Assembly (NCBI RefSeq): GCF_049537125.1 | Contig: NZ_JBMVQY010000001.1 | Location: forward strand, 1,054,001-1,118,000 | Direction of reading: 5' to 3' | Length of the DNA stretch: 64,000 nt | From: Limisphaera sp026417315 | GTDB taxonomy: Bacteria; Verrucomicrobiota; Verrucomicrobiia; Limisphaerales; Limisphaeraceae | Shown: positions 1-9,354 of the stretch, piece after piece | Layout: the number at the start of each line of letters is the position of its first letter | How positions within the stretch are numbered: the stretch's first letter is position 1 | Notes under the pieces: generated by a model | Databases searched by the model: none | Told to the model about the DNA's origin: nothing | What the model saw: only the letters and a program-made list of their open reading frames with translations | Position numbers and translations under genes: made by a program

Positions 1-205
1 CACCCCGCGCCACCAATTCCGCCCCCAACACGATCTCATAGGCCCCCGGCACCCGGACCACCGTCACCTCTGCCCCTGCTGCCTCCAACTGCGCCCGCGC
101 CGCCCCCACCATCCCCTCCACATACCGCCGGTTGTACCGCGAGGCCACGATGACATACCACCCCCCGGCCCCCCGCACCCGTGCTGCTTGCCGCCTGCGC
201 AACAT
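1..205 (-). CDS. ribH: 6,7-dimethyl-8-ribityllumazine synthase, 5' part (runs off the left edge)
   Basis: Lumazine synthase condenses 5-amino-6-ribitylaminouracil with 3,4-dihydroxy-2-butanone 4-phosphate in the penultimate step of riboflavin synthesis, as a cytoplasmic oligomer. Reading the minus strand from an ATG at 205 gives about 68 residues containing VASRYNRRYVEGMV near residue 20 and VRVPGAYEIV near residue 50. These match the family's substrate-binding R-[FY]-N segment and its PGAYE[IL] segment. A purine-rich Shine-Dalgarno stretch lies just before the ATG. The gene begins 15 bases after the ribBA stop, so the two are surely one operon. The C-terminal half lies outside the window. 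Confidence 0.9.
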   Translation of the reverse strand, partial: MLRRRQAARVRGAGGWYVIVASRYNRRYVEGMVGAARAQLEAAGAEVTVVRVPGAYEIVLGAELVARG

Positions 206-220
206 CCCCGCCCCCTCCCC

Positions 221-1423
221 TCAGAGCCAGTGGCCCATCTTCTGCCGCTTGGTCCGCAAATACCCCGCATTGTGCGGATTGGCTCCCACCCGCAGCGGAA
301 TCTGCTCCACCACCTCCAACCCGTAGCCCTCCAGGCCCACCAGCTTCTTCGGATTGTTCGTCAACAACCGAATCGTCCGCAGCCCCAAATCCACCAAAAT
401 CTGCGCCCCCAACCCGTACTCCCGCAAATCCATCGGATAGCCCAGCCGCGCATTGGCCTCCACCGTGTCCAACCCCTCCTGCTCCTGCAACCGATACGCC
501 CGAATCTTGCCCTCCAACCCAATGCCCCGCCCCTCCTGGCGCATGTACACCAACACCCCGCAGCCCTCCTGCGCAATCCGCTCCATCGCCGCCCGCAACT
601 GCGGCCCACAGTCACACCGCAACGACCCAAACACATCCCCCGTCAAACACTCACTGTGCACCCGCACCAACACCCCCTGCCGCCCCGCCACCTCCCCCAT
701 CACCAACGCCACATGATGCTGCCCGTCCAGCCGCGACCGGTACAAATGCAGCTGAAACCGCCCCAGCTGCGTCGGCAACCCCACCGTCTCCACCCGCTCG
801 ATCAACTTCTCCCGCCGCCGCCGATACTCGATCAAATCCGCTATCGTGCACAGCTTCAGTCGATGCCGCCGCGCAAACCGCCGCAACTGCCCCAGCCGCA
901 TCATCCGCCCCTGCTCGTTCATGATCTCGCAGATCACCGCCACCGGCCGCAGCCCCGCCAAACGCGCCAAATCCACCGCCGCCTCCGTGTGCCCCGCCCG
1001 CTGCAACACCCCCCCGGGCTTGGCCCGCAACGGAAACACATGCCCCGGCCGCACCAAATCCTCCGGCACCGCCGTCGGATCGGCCAGCACCTGAATCGTC
1101 CGAGCCCGATCCGCCGCACTGATCCCCGTCGTAATGCCCCGGGCCGCATCCACACTGACCTGAAAATCCGTCCGAAAACTGTCCCGATTCTCCCGCACCA
1201 TGCTGTCAATGCCCAGCTGCTGCAGCCGCTCGGCCGTCGTCGGCACGCAAATCAACCCCCGCCCGTACTTGGCCATGAAATTGACCGCCTCCGGCGTCAC
1301 AAACTGCGCCGCCATCACCAGATCCCCCTCGTTCTCCCGGTCCGCATCGTCCACCACAATGACCATGCGCCCCCGGCGCAAATCCGCCAACACCGACTCA
1401 ATCGTGTCAAAACCACCCTGCAT
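221..1423 (-). CDS. ribBA: Bifunctional DHBP synthase / GTP cyclohydrolase II
   Basis: This 400-residue protein makes both riboflavin precursors: 3,4-dihydroxy-2-butanone 4-phosphate from ribulose 5-phosphate, and the pyrimidine intermediate from GTP. The N-terminal RibB half shows DDADRENEGDL near residue 27 and a second conserved stretch, RPGHVFPL. The RibA half has the zinc cysteines in SECLTGDVFGSLRCDCG near residues 254-270, followed by MRQEGRGIGL. Length is normal for fused RibBA. The frame stays open upstream to a TTG at 1468, but the ATG at 1423 follows a GGGGGTGGG ribosome-binding sequence and begins the usual family N-terminus, so it was chosen. ribH follows at once. I see no FMN riboswitch (RFN element) upstream. 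Confidence 0.95.
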   Translation of the reverse strand: MQGGFDTIESVLADLRRGRMVIVVDDADRENEGDLVMAAQFVTPEAVNFMAKYGRGLICVPTTAERLQQLGIDSMVRENRDSFRTDFQVSVDAARGITTGISAADRARTIQVLADPTAVPEDLVRPGHVFPLRAKPGGVLQRAGHTEAAVDLARLAGLRPVAVICEIMNEQGRMMRLGQLRRFARRHRLKLCTIADLIEYRRRREKLIERVETVGLPTQLGRFQLHLYRSRLDGQHHVALVMGEVAGRQGVLVRVHSECLTGDVFGSLRCDCGPQLRAAMERIAQEGCGVLVYMRQEGRGIGLEGKIRAYRLQEQEGLDTVEANARLGYPMDLREYGLGAQILVDLGLRTIRLLTNNPKKLVGLEGYGLEVVEQIPLRVGANPHNAGYLRTKRQKMGHWL

Positions 1424-1742
1424 ACCCACCCCCAAAGTACCCCACCCCTCCCGCTTGACCAGCGACAAAACAGCCTGCAGCCGCAGCGCCGCGTCGATTT
1501 CGAACAGCCGCCGGGCTCTTTACCCGGGGGAGCGCGACACGCGGGACAGGCGGGTGTAAACCGCCGGGCATTCTGTCGGAGACTCTGCCGGCGTGGATTC
1601 CACCCGGTGGGTTGCGGAGGACGTTGTCCTTTGAGCGGCTGCGGGTCGGGCGCCCAGTGGCAGGCAGGCGCTGGCGGGAGGGCTTCGCTCACCAGGGCCG
1701 CGGTGCCTTGCCGGGGGGCCGCCCCTGGCGTATTGTCGCGCA
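1424..1742. other. Divergent intergenic region between ribBA and the subtilase
   Basis: No gene is visible in these 319 bases. They carry the leader of ribBA on the minus strand and the subtilase promoter on the plus strand. No FMN riboswitch consensus was recognised. Confidence 0.6.
1708..1736 (+). promoter_or_regulatory. Candidate promoter of the subtilase gene, implying a leaderless mRNA
   Basis: TTGCCG (1708-1713), a 17-base spacer and TATTGT (1731-1736). Transcription would be expected to begin about 7 bases later, exactly at the GTG start codon at 1743. No Shine-Dalgarno sequence precedes that GTG, which fits a leaderless message. Confidence 0.55.
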
Positions 1743-4700
1743 GTGAACCGCTTTCGGCTCGTGTACCGTTGTTGGGAGGTGACGGTGATCCTGGGCCTGG
1801 CCGCCGGCGCCGGCCTTTGGTGTGAAGCCAAGCCCATCCACTTGCGAACGGACCCCTTCGACCCGAGCACGAACCGTTCTCCGGAGTTGACGGCGGCCGC
1901 GGGGGTGCCGGGGCAGGAGCCGCGGCTCCACGGACTGTATCTGGTGCAGCTCAAGCAGGCCCCCCGGGCCGACTGGCGCGCCGCGTTGGAGCAGCTCGGG
2001 CTGCGCATCCTGCGCTACGTGCCCGAGGACGCGTTTGTCGTCCGGTGCGCGCAGGTGCCGGCCGGAGAGGTGCGAAACCTGCCCTTTGTCGAGTGGATCG
2101 GGCCGTATCGGGCGCGTCACAAGCTGCACCCGGCGTTGGCCGCTGCAACGGCGCCGTCCGTGGTGGAAACCACGGTCCTGCTGGCGCCGGACGTGGACGC
2201 AAGCACGGTCGCCTCCCTGCGGCAGCGGTTTCAGCTTCTCATCCAGGAAAACCGGCTCCGCAGCGGTGTCGTGTTGCGGGGTCGAGTGCCGGCCTCCGAG
2301 CTGCCCAACCTGACGGCCTCCGAGGCTGTGTTGTGGGTGGAGCCTGCTCCCCGGATGCGACTGTACGACGAGGTATCCTCCAAAATTGTCGCCGGCGACG
2401 GCGGGCCCGGTCGGCTGCAAACCCAGCAGCTGGGTTGGGATGGCAGCGGCGTCACAGTGGCCGTGGCGGACAGCGGCCTTGCCCTGGGCGAGGCCGCCAC
2501 GATGCATCCCGACCTGTGGGGACGCACCCCGGCGTTTTTTTACTACGGCAGCCTGTCCGATGCCGCAGACGAACACGGCCACGGGACGCACGTAACGGGC
2601 ATCATCGCCGGAGACGGTGCCACCGGGGAAACGGACGAGAACGGTCAACTGTACGGGCTGGGCGTGGCCCCGGGCGCGCGCATCGTAACGCAACGCATCT
2701 TTGACGGGTTGGGTCTCTACCAGCCGCCGCCGAGTTTCGAGCGGTTGACGCGGGACGCGGTGCGAGCCGGAGCGGTGATCGGGTCCAACAGTTGGGGGGA
2801 CGACACCGGCGGTCGTTATGATGTCAGCGCGATGGAATTCGACGAACTGGTGCGGGATGCGGACGCGTTGCGACTGGGCGACCAACCCTACATCCTCGAG
2901 TTTTCCGCCGGGAACGCCGGCCCGGGCGCCCGCACCATTGGATCCCCGGCCGTGGCCAAGAACGTCATCGCCACAGGGGCGTGTCAAAACGATCGGTTCG
3001 ACCTGTTTCTCTATGACAGCGGGGCCGACGCCATGGCGGATTTTTCCAGTCGGGGGCCCTGCGAGGATGGTCGAATCAAACCCGACCTGGTCGCTCCGGG
3101 GACGTGGATCGCGTCGCTGGCCAGTGCGGCAGCCCCGGACGAGAATGCCTGGCTGCCCATCTCGCAGCACTACGTGTACATGGGGGGCACCAGTCAGGCC
3201 GGCCCGCACGTCTCCGGTGCGGCTACGCTGTTTGTGCAGTACTACCGACACCATTTCTCCAACGCGACTCCCTCGCCGGCCCTGGTCAAGGCGGCGTTGA
3301 TCAACTCGGCCGATGACATGGACGACAGCTTGGGCACCGCGCCCGTGCCCAATTTCGACGAGGGGTGGGGTCGCTTGAATGTGGCCCGGCTGCTCGGGGG
3401 AGAGAGGGAATTCCGCTTTTTCGACCAGTCGGTTCCCCTGGCCACGGATCAGACCTGGGAGCAGGTTGTTCCCGTGGATGGATCGGAGCCGCTGCGTGTG
3501 ACCATGGCGTACACGGATGTCCCCGGGGCGCCCTTTGTCCTGCCGGCCCTGGTGAACGACCTGGATCTGGAGGTCATCGACCCGCGTGGCGTTCGCTTCC
3601 TCGGCAACGCGTTCCACCAGGGGGAGTCGGTGCCCAACCCGCCTGCCGCGGACCGTCGCAACAATGTCGAATGTGTGTACCTGGAGCATCCGGTTCCGGG
3701 ACCTTACACCATTCGCGTGCGGGCCCATCGCGTCCCGGAAGATGCGCGTCGCGACACGCCCGAGGTCGATCAGGACTTTGCGCTGGTCATCTCGGGTCGT
3801 TTCATTCCTCCCGGGGTCGCCTCCATGCAGTTGGACCGCACCGCGTACACTGCGCCGGGCCGGATCCACATCCGGATCTTCGACAGTGACCGTGCGGGTG
3901 CGCCCCGGCTGACCGCGCAAGTGGAAAGCAGTACGGAGGCGCAAGGGGAAATCGTCCCACTGGTCCCTGCGGATGCCCATGGCTCCTTCACCGGCCACGT
4001 CGCCACCGTCACCGGTCCGGCAACCGCGGATGGGCAACTGCAGATTCGACACGGGGACGTCATCACGGTCCGGTATCTGGACGAGTCCGAGGGCCGCATC
4101 CGGGTGGTCACTGCGTTGGCAGACCTGGTCGCCCCGCGGATCCGCAGCGTGCAAAGCGAGGTGAACTTCGGTGTGGTCACGATCCACTGGACCACCGACG
4201 AACCCGTCTGGGGGTTGGTGCGATACGGCACAAACCCACCGCTCACTTTGCAAGCCGGGGCCGACGAGTGGTCCACGGAACCGACGGTTTTGTTGGGCGC
4301 CCTGCCGGCCGGCACCACTTGGTACTATCAAGTGGAAGCCACCGATGAAGCCGGTAACCTGGCCGTGGAGAACAACGGGGGTCAACTGTTCACCGTGGTC
4401 ATCCCGTCGATCCCTCCGGTGCTGCTGGTGGATGGCTACGATGATCCGTTCTTTGGAGCCCCTCCGCTCGACGGCTACACAATGGCGCTGTCGCAGGCCG
4501 GAGCCGAGTACGAGGTTTGGGTCGTGGCGGAGCGGGGGGATCCGCCTCTGGCCGCGCTGCTGGCCCATCGCGCCGTGATCTGGCGTGTGGGAGAGTTCAC
4601 CGGATGGTCCCCGGCCCAGGGTTTGTTGATCAGCAACTATCTCGCTGCGGGCGGTGCCCTGTTCGTCGCTTCCATGGAACTGTTGACGCGAAATGTGGAG

Positions 4701-6806
4701 ACGTTCGGACCGGCCTTCAATCGCGACGTCCTGCACGTCGATGCGTTCGAAGAGGACGTGACCGTGCCGTCGATCGTGGGGTTGGGCGATCCGGTGGGCG
4801 AGGGTCTGGAGGTGGACCTCGACTACTCCGTGTACGAGGAATTGTGGGCCGGGTTCATCAGCGACATTTCGGACACGTTCAGCCCGTCTCCGGAAGCGGT
4901 GCCCGTGCTGGGGGACGGTTTCGGCGGCGTGGTGGGGTTGCGGTGGCCGCGAAATCCGGCCCCGGGGCAGGGCCGGTTGGTGTTTTGTTCCTTCCCGCTG
5001 GACGCGGTGCCCTTGGAGAACGGCCAGAATGACCGTGTCCAACTGATGCGAAACGTCCTCCGATTCTTGGCGCCCGGCGCCGAGGGCGAAGCCAGTCTCA
5101 GGCTCGATCGGACGGCCTACACCTTGCCCGCGCTGGTGGGGCTGGAGTTGGGCGACCCCGACCAGCGCGGCCAGGGCCGCCTTTCCGTGCAGGTCAGCAC
5201 GGAGACCGACCCCGGTGGACAGGAACTTTGGTTGGAGGAAACCGTCACACCCGGCGTTTTCCGGGGAGAACTCGCATTGATCCCGGTTACCGACCCGGCC
5301 GGGCCCGGCCGGCTTCGCGCCCGCCACGGCGATCTCCTTCGGGTTCGCTACCAGGACACTTCCATCGGCCGAGAAGTGGTGGCCACCGCACAAGTGGACA
5401 CACAACCGCCGGCGGTCTCCGATACCCGTCACGAACCCGAATACGTCCAGGCCACCGTTTCGTGGGAAACCGATGAGCCAGCCGACGCGCTCGTGCAGTT
5501 CGGAGAATCGCCCCTGCTGGGGCGCACCGCCTACGACCCCATTCCCTCCACCCGGCATGACGTCACCGTCACCGGGCTGCGCCCCGACACGGTGTACTAT
5601 TATCGCGTGGTCAGCCGGGATGCGGCGGGGAATCTCGGCACGGATGACAATCGCGGGAATCTCTACACCTTCCGCACGCTCGCACCGCTGCTTCCGCCCT
5701 TTGTCGATGACATGAACGGCACGAACACGGCATGGACGGTCTACAGCAGTGACGAGTCCGTCTCCGGCTGGGAACGCGGCCGGCCGGACAACGGACACGA
5801 AACTCAAGCGCACTCGCCCCCGTGGGCCTGGGGAACCAGCCTCCGCGGCCAGGCCTACGATTACATGGAAACCTTCCTGATCAGCCCCTCCATCTATCTC
5901 GGGGGCGGAAACACGGCCACGCTGACGTTCTGGCACAGTTACGATTTCATCCCGCGCGATGAACTGGACATCTGGGAATCCGGCACGGTTTACATCATCA
6001 CCAACGGCGTCGGCACCCCCATCGCCGTGGCCCAGTACGGATTCGAGGCAGAGAACTGGACCCGGGTCGAAGTGGACCTCACGCCTTTCGTGGGGCACAT
6101 GATCAACGTGGTCTTCGCCTACCAGATGCTCTCGTTCGCGTTCGACGCCATTCCGCGGCCCGGCTGGTTGGTGGACGATGTCAGCATCACCGTTCACCAG
6201 GTGGATCCCGGCGTGCTGGTCTTCAGCAACAACCTGCACCAGGCGGAGTGGGTGCTGTCCGGGCCGGTGGCACGCCGCATGCGCGGGGCTTATGCGGTGT
6301 TGAGCAATGCGCCGCCCGGCCAATACATCGTCGAGTACGCCGATCTTCCCTGGCACCTCACGCCAGCCCCACAAACCAACACGCTGGTTTCCGGTCAGAC
6401 CCTCGTGCTGGAGGGCCGTTACACGTTCCTCGACACCAATGCCAATGGCCTTCCGGACGATTACGAGATGGCCTACTTTGGAGGGCCGGATCCGGAACGC
6501 GGCACCGGCTCGGATGCCGACCGGGATGGCATGAGCGACTGGGCCGAGTTCGTCGCCGGCACCAACCCCACCAACGCCGCCTCGGCCCTGGCGCTCAGGG
6601 CCGACCTCTTGCCGGGCACCGACGGTCTGCGGCTCACATGGAACGCCGTGCCGGGTAGGGCTTATCGGCTGTGGGGTCGCACGGACGCGACCCCGTGGGA
6701 ACCGCTTGGGGATTGGATTCGGGCGTCCAGTTCGATTCTGCGCTACACCCTTCCGGCCTCGCGCACCGGCGCGGCGTGGTTCTATCGGGTCGAAGTCGCG
6801 CCGTGA
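1743..6806 (+). CDS. Secreted giant S8 (subtilisin-like) serine peptidase with fibronectin-type and C-terminal modules
   Basis: A 1687-residue secreted protease. It has a signal-peptide-like N-terminus, a propeptide-like region to about residue 200, then a subtilase domain with Asp243 (VAVADSG), His280 (HGHGTHV), the oxyanion Asn in FSAGNAGPG and Ser484 (GGTSQAGPHVSG). The triad order and spacing are those of family S8. Behind it lie a jelly-roll/P-like region, then two copies of a unit pairing a LDRTAYT-type strand domain with a fibronectin III-like domain (around residues 690-880 and 1120-1310). A MAM/laminin-G-like segment and a Ca-binding-like DTNANGLPDD...DADRDGMSD stretch follow. The last 60 residues resemble the C-terminus of the beta-helix protein at 42351-45149. 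The substrate is unknown; a role in extracellular protein degradation is inferred. The GTG start is supported by the promoter position. Confidence 0.9.
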   Translation: MNRFRLVYRCWEVTVILGLAAGAGLWCEAKPIHLRTDPFDPSTNRSPELTAAAGVPGQEPRLHGLYLVQLKQAPRADWRAALEQLGLRILRYVPEDAFVVRCAQVPAGEVRNLPFVEWIGPYRARHKLHPALAAATAPSVVETTVLLAPDVDASTVASLRQRFQLLIQENRLRSGVVLRGRVPASELPNLTASEAVLWVEPAPRMRLYDEVSSKIVAGDGGPGRLQTQQLGWDGSGVTVAVADSGLALGEAATMHPDLWGRTPAFFYYGSLSDAADEHGHGTHVTGIIAGDGATGETDENGQLYGLGVAPGARIVTQRIFDGLGLYQPPPSFERLTRDAVRAGAVIGSNSWGDDTGGRYDVSAMEFDELVRDADALRLGDQPYILEFSAGNAGPGARTIGSPAVAKNVIATGACQNDRFDLFLYDSGADAMADFSSRGPCEDGRIKPDLVAPGTWIASLASAAAPDENAWLPISQHYVYMGGTSQAGPHVSGAATLFVQYYRHHFSNATPSPALVKAALINSADDMDDSLGTAPVPNFDEGWGRLNVARLLGGEREFRFFDQSVPLATDQTWEQVVPVDGSEPLRVTMAYTDVPGAPFVLPALVNDLDLEVIDPRGVRFLGNAFHQGESVPNPPAADRRNNVECVYLEHPVPGPYTIRVRAHRVPEDARRDTPEVDQDFALVISGRFIPPGVASMQLDRTAYTAPGRIHIRIFDSDRAGAPRLTAQVESSTEAQGEIVPLVPADAHGSFTGHVATVTGPATADGQLQIRHGDVITVRYLDESEGRIRVVTALADLVAPRIRSVQSEVNFGVVTIHWTTDEPVWGLVRYGTNPPLTLQAGADEWSTEPTVLLGALPAGTTWYYQVEATDEAGNLAVENNGGQLFTVVIPSIPPVLLVDGYDDPFFGAPPLDGYTMALSQAGAEYEVWVVAERGDPPLAALLAHRAVIWRVGEFTGWSPAQGLLISNYLAAGGALFVASMELLTRNVETFGPAFNRDVLHVDAFEEDVTVPSIVGLGDPVGEGLEVDLDYSVYEELWAGFISDISDTFSPSPEAVPVLGDGFGGVVGLRWPRNPAPGQGRLVFCSFPLDAVPLENGQNDRVQLMRNVLRFLAPGAEGEASLRLDRTAYTLPALVGLELGDPDQRGQGRLSVQVSTETDPGGQELWLEETVTPGVFRGELALIPVTDPAGPGRLRARHGDLLRVRYQDTSIGREVVATAQVDTQPPAVSDTRHEPEYVQATVSWETDEPADALVQFGESPLLGRTAYDPIPSTRHDVTVTGLRPDTVYYYRVVSRDAAGNLGTDDNRGNLYTFRTLAPLLPPFVDDMNGTNTAWTVYSSDESVSGWERGRPDNGHETQAHSPPWAWGTSLRGQAYDYMETFLISPSIYLGGGNTATLTFWHSYDFIPRDELDIWESGTVYIITNGVGTPIAVAQYGFEAENWTRVEVDLTPFVGHMINVVFAYQMLSFAFDAIPRPGWLVDDVSITVHQVDPGVLVFSNNLHQAEWVLSGPVARRMRGAYAVLSNAPPGQYIVEYADLPWHLTPAPQTNTLVSGQTLVLEGRYTFLDTNANGLPDDYEMAYFGGPDPERGTGSDADRDGMSDWAEFVAGTNPTNAASALALRADLLPGTDGLRLTWNAVPGRAYRLWGRTDATPWEPLGDWIRASSSILRYTLPASRTGAAWFYRVEVAP

Positions 6807-6872
6807 AGGCGCCGAAGGCGGTCTTCTCCGCCCGTGGGATCAGCGCGGACGCGCGGGTCGACCGCCCTGGGA

Positions 6873-7562
6873 TCAATCCCGCGAGCGGCCGCCCGTCAAC
6901 AGCGGCAGGACGTAGTAGAGGAAGTAGAGCAACGAGGTTACGAACGCCGCCACGTAGGTCCAGGCAGCAGCATTCAAGACCCGGCGGACGGCTTCGGCCT
7001 CTTCCTCCGTCCGGATCATGCCCGAGGTGGTGAGAAGCGCACGAGCCCGGCGCGAGGCATCGAACTCCACGGGCAGGGTGATCAAATTGAACGCCATGAT
7101 CACGCCCCATGCCAGGGCCATCAGCATCAGCCCCACCATGGGCTCGATCACACCGCCGAACATGAAAAGCAGCGGCAGGAAGGTCACCACCTGACTGGCG
7201 TAGGTGGTAATTCCCACCGCCGCCATGCGCAACTGGAGCGGCTTGTAGGCCTGGGCATGCTGCAGGGCATGGCCGGCCTCGTGCGCCGCCACTCCCAGGG
7301 CCGCAGGCGATTGTCCGTAGAAATTCTCCTCACACAAAACCAGCCGTTTGTGGATGGGATCGTAATGATCCCCCAGGAAACCATTGTGGGCGACAATCTC
7401 CACATCTGTGATGCCGGCCCGGCGCAGAATGGCCGCGGCGGCCTCTGCTCCGGTCAAACCGGAGCTCACTAACATGCGACTGTACCGATGGTACGTCGCC
7501 TTCACCCGCGCTGTTGCCCACAAGGACAACACCAGCGTGACCAAAAAGATCAGCCAAAACAT
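6873..7562 (-). CDS. Membrane zinc metallopeptidase, YugP / Zn_peptidase_2 family
   Basis: A 229-residue membrane protein with a hydrophobic N-terminus (MFWLIFLVTLVLSLWA), the zinc-binding motif AHEAGHALQH near residue 115 and two or three membrane spans after it. This is the layout of the YugP family, membrane zincins of unknown physiological substrate. The frame extends about 57 codons further upstream, but the ATG at 7562 was chosen: it starts the hydrophobic segment and has a GGAGG sequence about 10 bases before it. The gene converges on the subtilase, leaving a 66-base gap with no clear terminator. Confidence 0.88.
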   Translation of the reverse strand: MFWLIFLVTLVLSLWATARVKATYHRYSRMLVSSGLTGAEAAAAILRRAGITDVEIVAHNGFLGDHYDPIHKRLVLCEENFYGQSPAALGVAAHEAGHALQHAQAYKPLQLRMAAVGITTYASQVVTFLPLLFMFGGVIEPMVGLMLMALAWGVIMAFNLITLPVEFDASRRARALLTTSGMIRTEEEAEAVRRVLNAAAWTYVAAFVTSLLYFLYYVLPLLTGGRSRD

Positions 7563-8023
7563 GTCTCGTTTCCTCCGTTCTTTCTCCGTTCCCGCTCCCG
7601 GCCGACCCACATACGGGCCCGGGGCCGCGGCCGGACCGGTTGCGAACTCCCACGCTGATCCGTGCAAGCCCGGGCCAGCCCGGCAGTCGTTTAGTATATG
7701 GAGGGTTCGCCGGCGTTCAACCGGAACCGGCAACTTGCCAACACCGTCGGCTCGAGCCCTCCCAATGCCCGTTCCACGGATCCTTCACCGCTGCACCGGC
7801 CCGGCTTGGCGGGTGCCGGACCGTGCGTCTTGTCGAGGCATTTCGCGCCGGCGGGGCGGCCGCGACACTGGCGGTCAATCCGGTGGCGCGGTTTTCTGCC
7901 GCACCCGTACCGACCCTGCGGGGAAGACGTTCCACACCGACCCCGGCCGGCCGCGGGCCAAGGGAAATTGGATGACGCAAGTCGGTGGGGCAGCTATGTT
8001 TTCCGTGCGGTGCGAAACAAAGG
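7563..8023. other. Divergent intergenic region
   Basis: 461 bases between the zinc peptidase and the ABC operon. Open frames here have no recognisable protein features. A minus-strand promoter is placed at 7693-7720. No equally good plus-strand promoter was found for the ABC operon. Confidence 0.5.
7693..7720 (-). promoter_or_regulatory. Candidate promoter of the zinc metallopeptidase gene
   Basis: Read on the minus strand: TTGAAC (7720-7715), 16-base spacer, TATACT (7698-7693). This is a near-consensus sigma-70-type promoter about 130 bases before the ATG at 7562. Confidence 0.5.
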
Positions 8024-9235
8024 ATGACTGCGACCATCGACCAATCCCAAGCCGCCCCCGGCACCGGCAAAAAGCCGGAGGTGGTGGTGTCCGTTCGCGG
8101 ATTGACCAAGATTTTTTACGACTTTTGGGGCCGTCCCAAGGCCCGCGCGGTGGACGACGTGGATTTCGATGTGTACCGCGGCGAGGTCTTCGGCCTGCTG
8201 GGGCCCAACGGGTCGGGCAAATCGACCACGGTGAAGCTGCTGTTGGGATTGCTGTATCCCACGCGCGGTCAGATCCAGGTCCTCGGTCGGTCTCCGCGCC
8301 ATGTGGCCACCAAGGAGCAAATCGGTTACCTGCCGGAGGAATCGTATTTGTACCGGTATCTGGATGCGCGCGAGACGCTGGATTTCTTCGGGCGGCTGTT
8401 TGAACTGCCGGCACGGGAACGCGCCCGTCGCACCGAAGAGCTGTTGGAAATGGTCGGGCTCAGCCAGGTGCGGTCCCGACCGGTGGGCGAATTCTCCAAG
8501 GGCATGCAACGTCGGATCGGCCTGGCACAAGCTCTCATCAATGATCCGCAGCTCGTCATCCTGGACGAGCCCACGTCCGGCCTGGACCCGATCGGCTGCC
8601 GGGAAATGAAGGATTTGATTCTCACCCTGGCGCGCCGCGGCAAGACGGTCATCCTGAGCAGCCACCTGCTGGCCGATGTGGAGGATGTCTGCGATCGGGT
8701 CCTGATCCTCTACGGCGGCCGCGTGCAGGCCATCGGCCCGCTGAAGGAACTGCTCCGCAAGCCCGACCGGCTGCGCATTACCACGCCGGTGCTGTCGCGC
8801 CCCACCTTGGAACGCGTGCTGGCGACCATTCGGGAAGAAGTGGGCCCCGAGGCCGAGGTGCGCGTGGAGAATCCCACGCAAAACCTGGAGAGCTTCTTCC
8901 TGGAGGTCGTGGAACGCGCGCGACAAGCGGCCACCGAGACCAGCGGGGCCGTTTCCGGGGCCCGGGTGGCCCCGTACCTGCGCGGGGAGACGGAGCCCGC
9001 GCCCGCCGGCGAGCGGTTGTTGGAAAAACTGACGCTGCCCACCCGGGCGCCCACTCAGGCGGGCGAAGCCGCACCCGTGGAGCCCGCGGTGGACGAAAAG
9101 AGGCTCGAGACACTCGCGGCCGCGGCCGAACCCCGGGGGGAAGAGCCCGCAGCGCCGGCCGCGCCCGCAGAAGAAGAGGCGTTGGCCAGGGCCGACGAGA
9201 AACTCGCGAATTTGCTGGGTAAACCGAAGGGATGA
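8024..9235 (+). CDS. ABC transporter ATP-binding protein with long C-terminal extension
   Basis: ATPase subunit of an ABC-2 type exporter, 403 residues. Visible motifs are Walker A GPNGSGKST (about residues 60-68), signature FSKGMQRR (about 158), Walker B LVILDEPTSGLDP (about 177) and the switch His in LSSHLLADVE. After about residue 260 an Ala/Pro/Glu-rich tail of some 100 residues follows; typical family members end near 300-320. The ATG at 8024 has an AAAGG sequence close in front. An earlier in-frame start at 7985 is possible, but the added residues look unrelated to the family. The permease gene follows 119 bases downstream; the cargo cannot be read from sequence. Confidence 0.9.
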   Translation: MTATIDQSQAAPGTGKKPEVVVSVRGLTKIFYDFWGRPKARAVDDVDFDVYRGEVFGLLGPNGSGKSTTVKLLLGLLYPTRGQIQVLGRSPRHVATKEQIGYLPEESYLYRYLDARETLDFFGRLFELPARERARRTEELLEMVGLSQVRSRPVGEFSKGMQRRIGLAQALINDPQLVILDEPTSGLDPIGCREMKDLILTLARRGKTVILSSHLLADVEDVCDRVLILYGGRVQAIGPLKELLRKPDRLRITTPVLSRPTLERVLATIREEVGPEAEVRVENPTQNLESFFLEVVERARQAATETSGAVSGARVAPYLRGETEPAPAGERLLEKLTLPTRAPTQAGEAAPVEPAVDEKRLETLAAAAEPRGEEPAAPAAPAEEEALARADEKLANLLGKPKG

Positions 9236-9354
9236 AGACCGGCCGGAGGGGCCATGCGTGGCAAGGAGACCATGGAGGCAGCAGCGCCGTCGGTGGCAAC
9301 CGGTCCGATCACGCACGGCCGGGCTCGGTCGGACCTTGACGTTCGCAGAGTCGC

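Noticed and set aside
1424..1742. FMN riboswitch before ribBA
   Set aside because: RFN consensus blocks are absent on the minus strand.
181..1825. Long plus-strand open frames opposite ribBA
   Set aside because: Pro/Ser/His/Arg-rich shadow frames of ribBA with no domain.
1689..6374. 1561-codon minus-strand open frame opposite the subtilase
   Set aside because: It is antisense to a gene with a complete catalytic triad. Its composition is Gly/Arg/His-rich shadow sequence with no recognisable domain.
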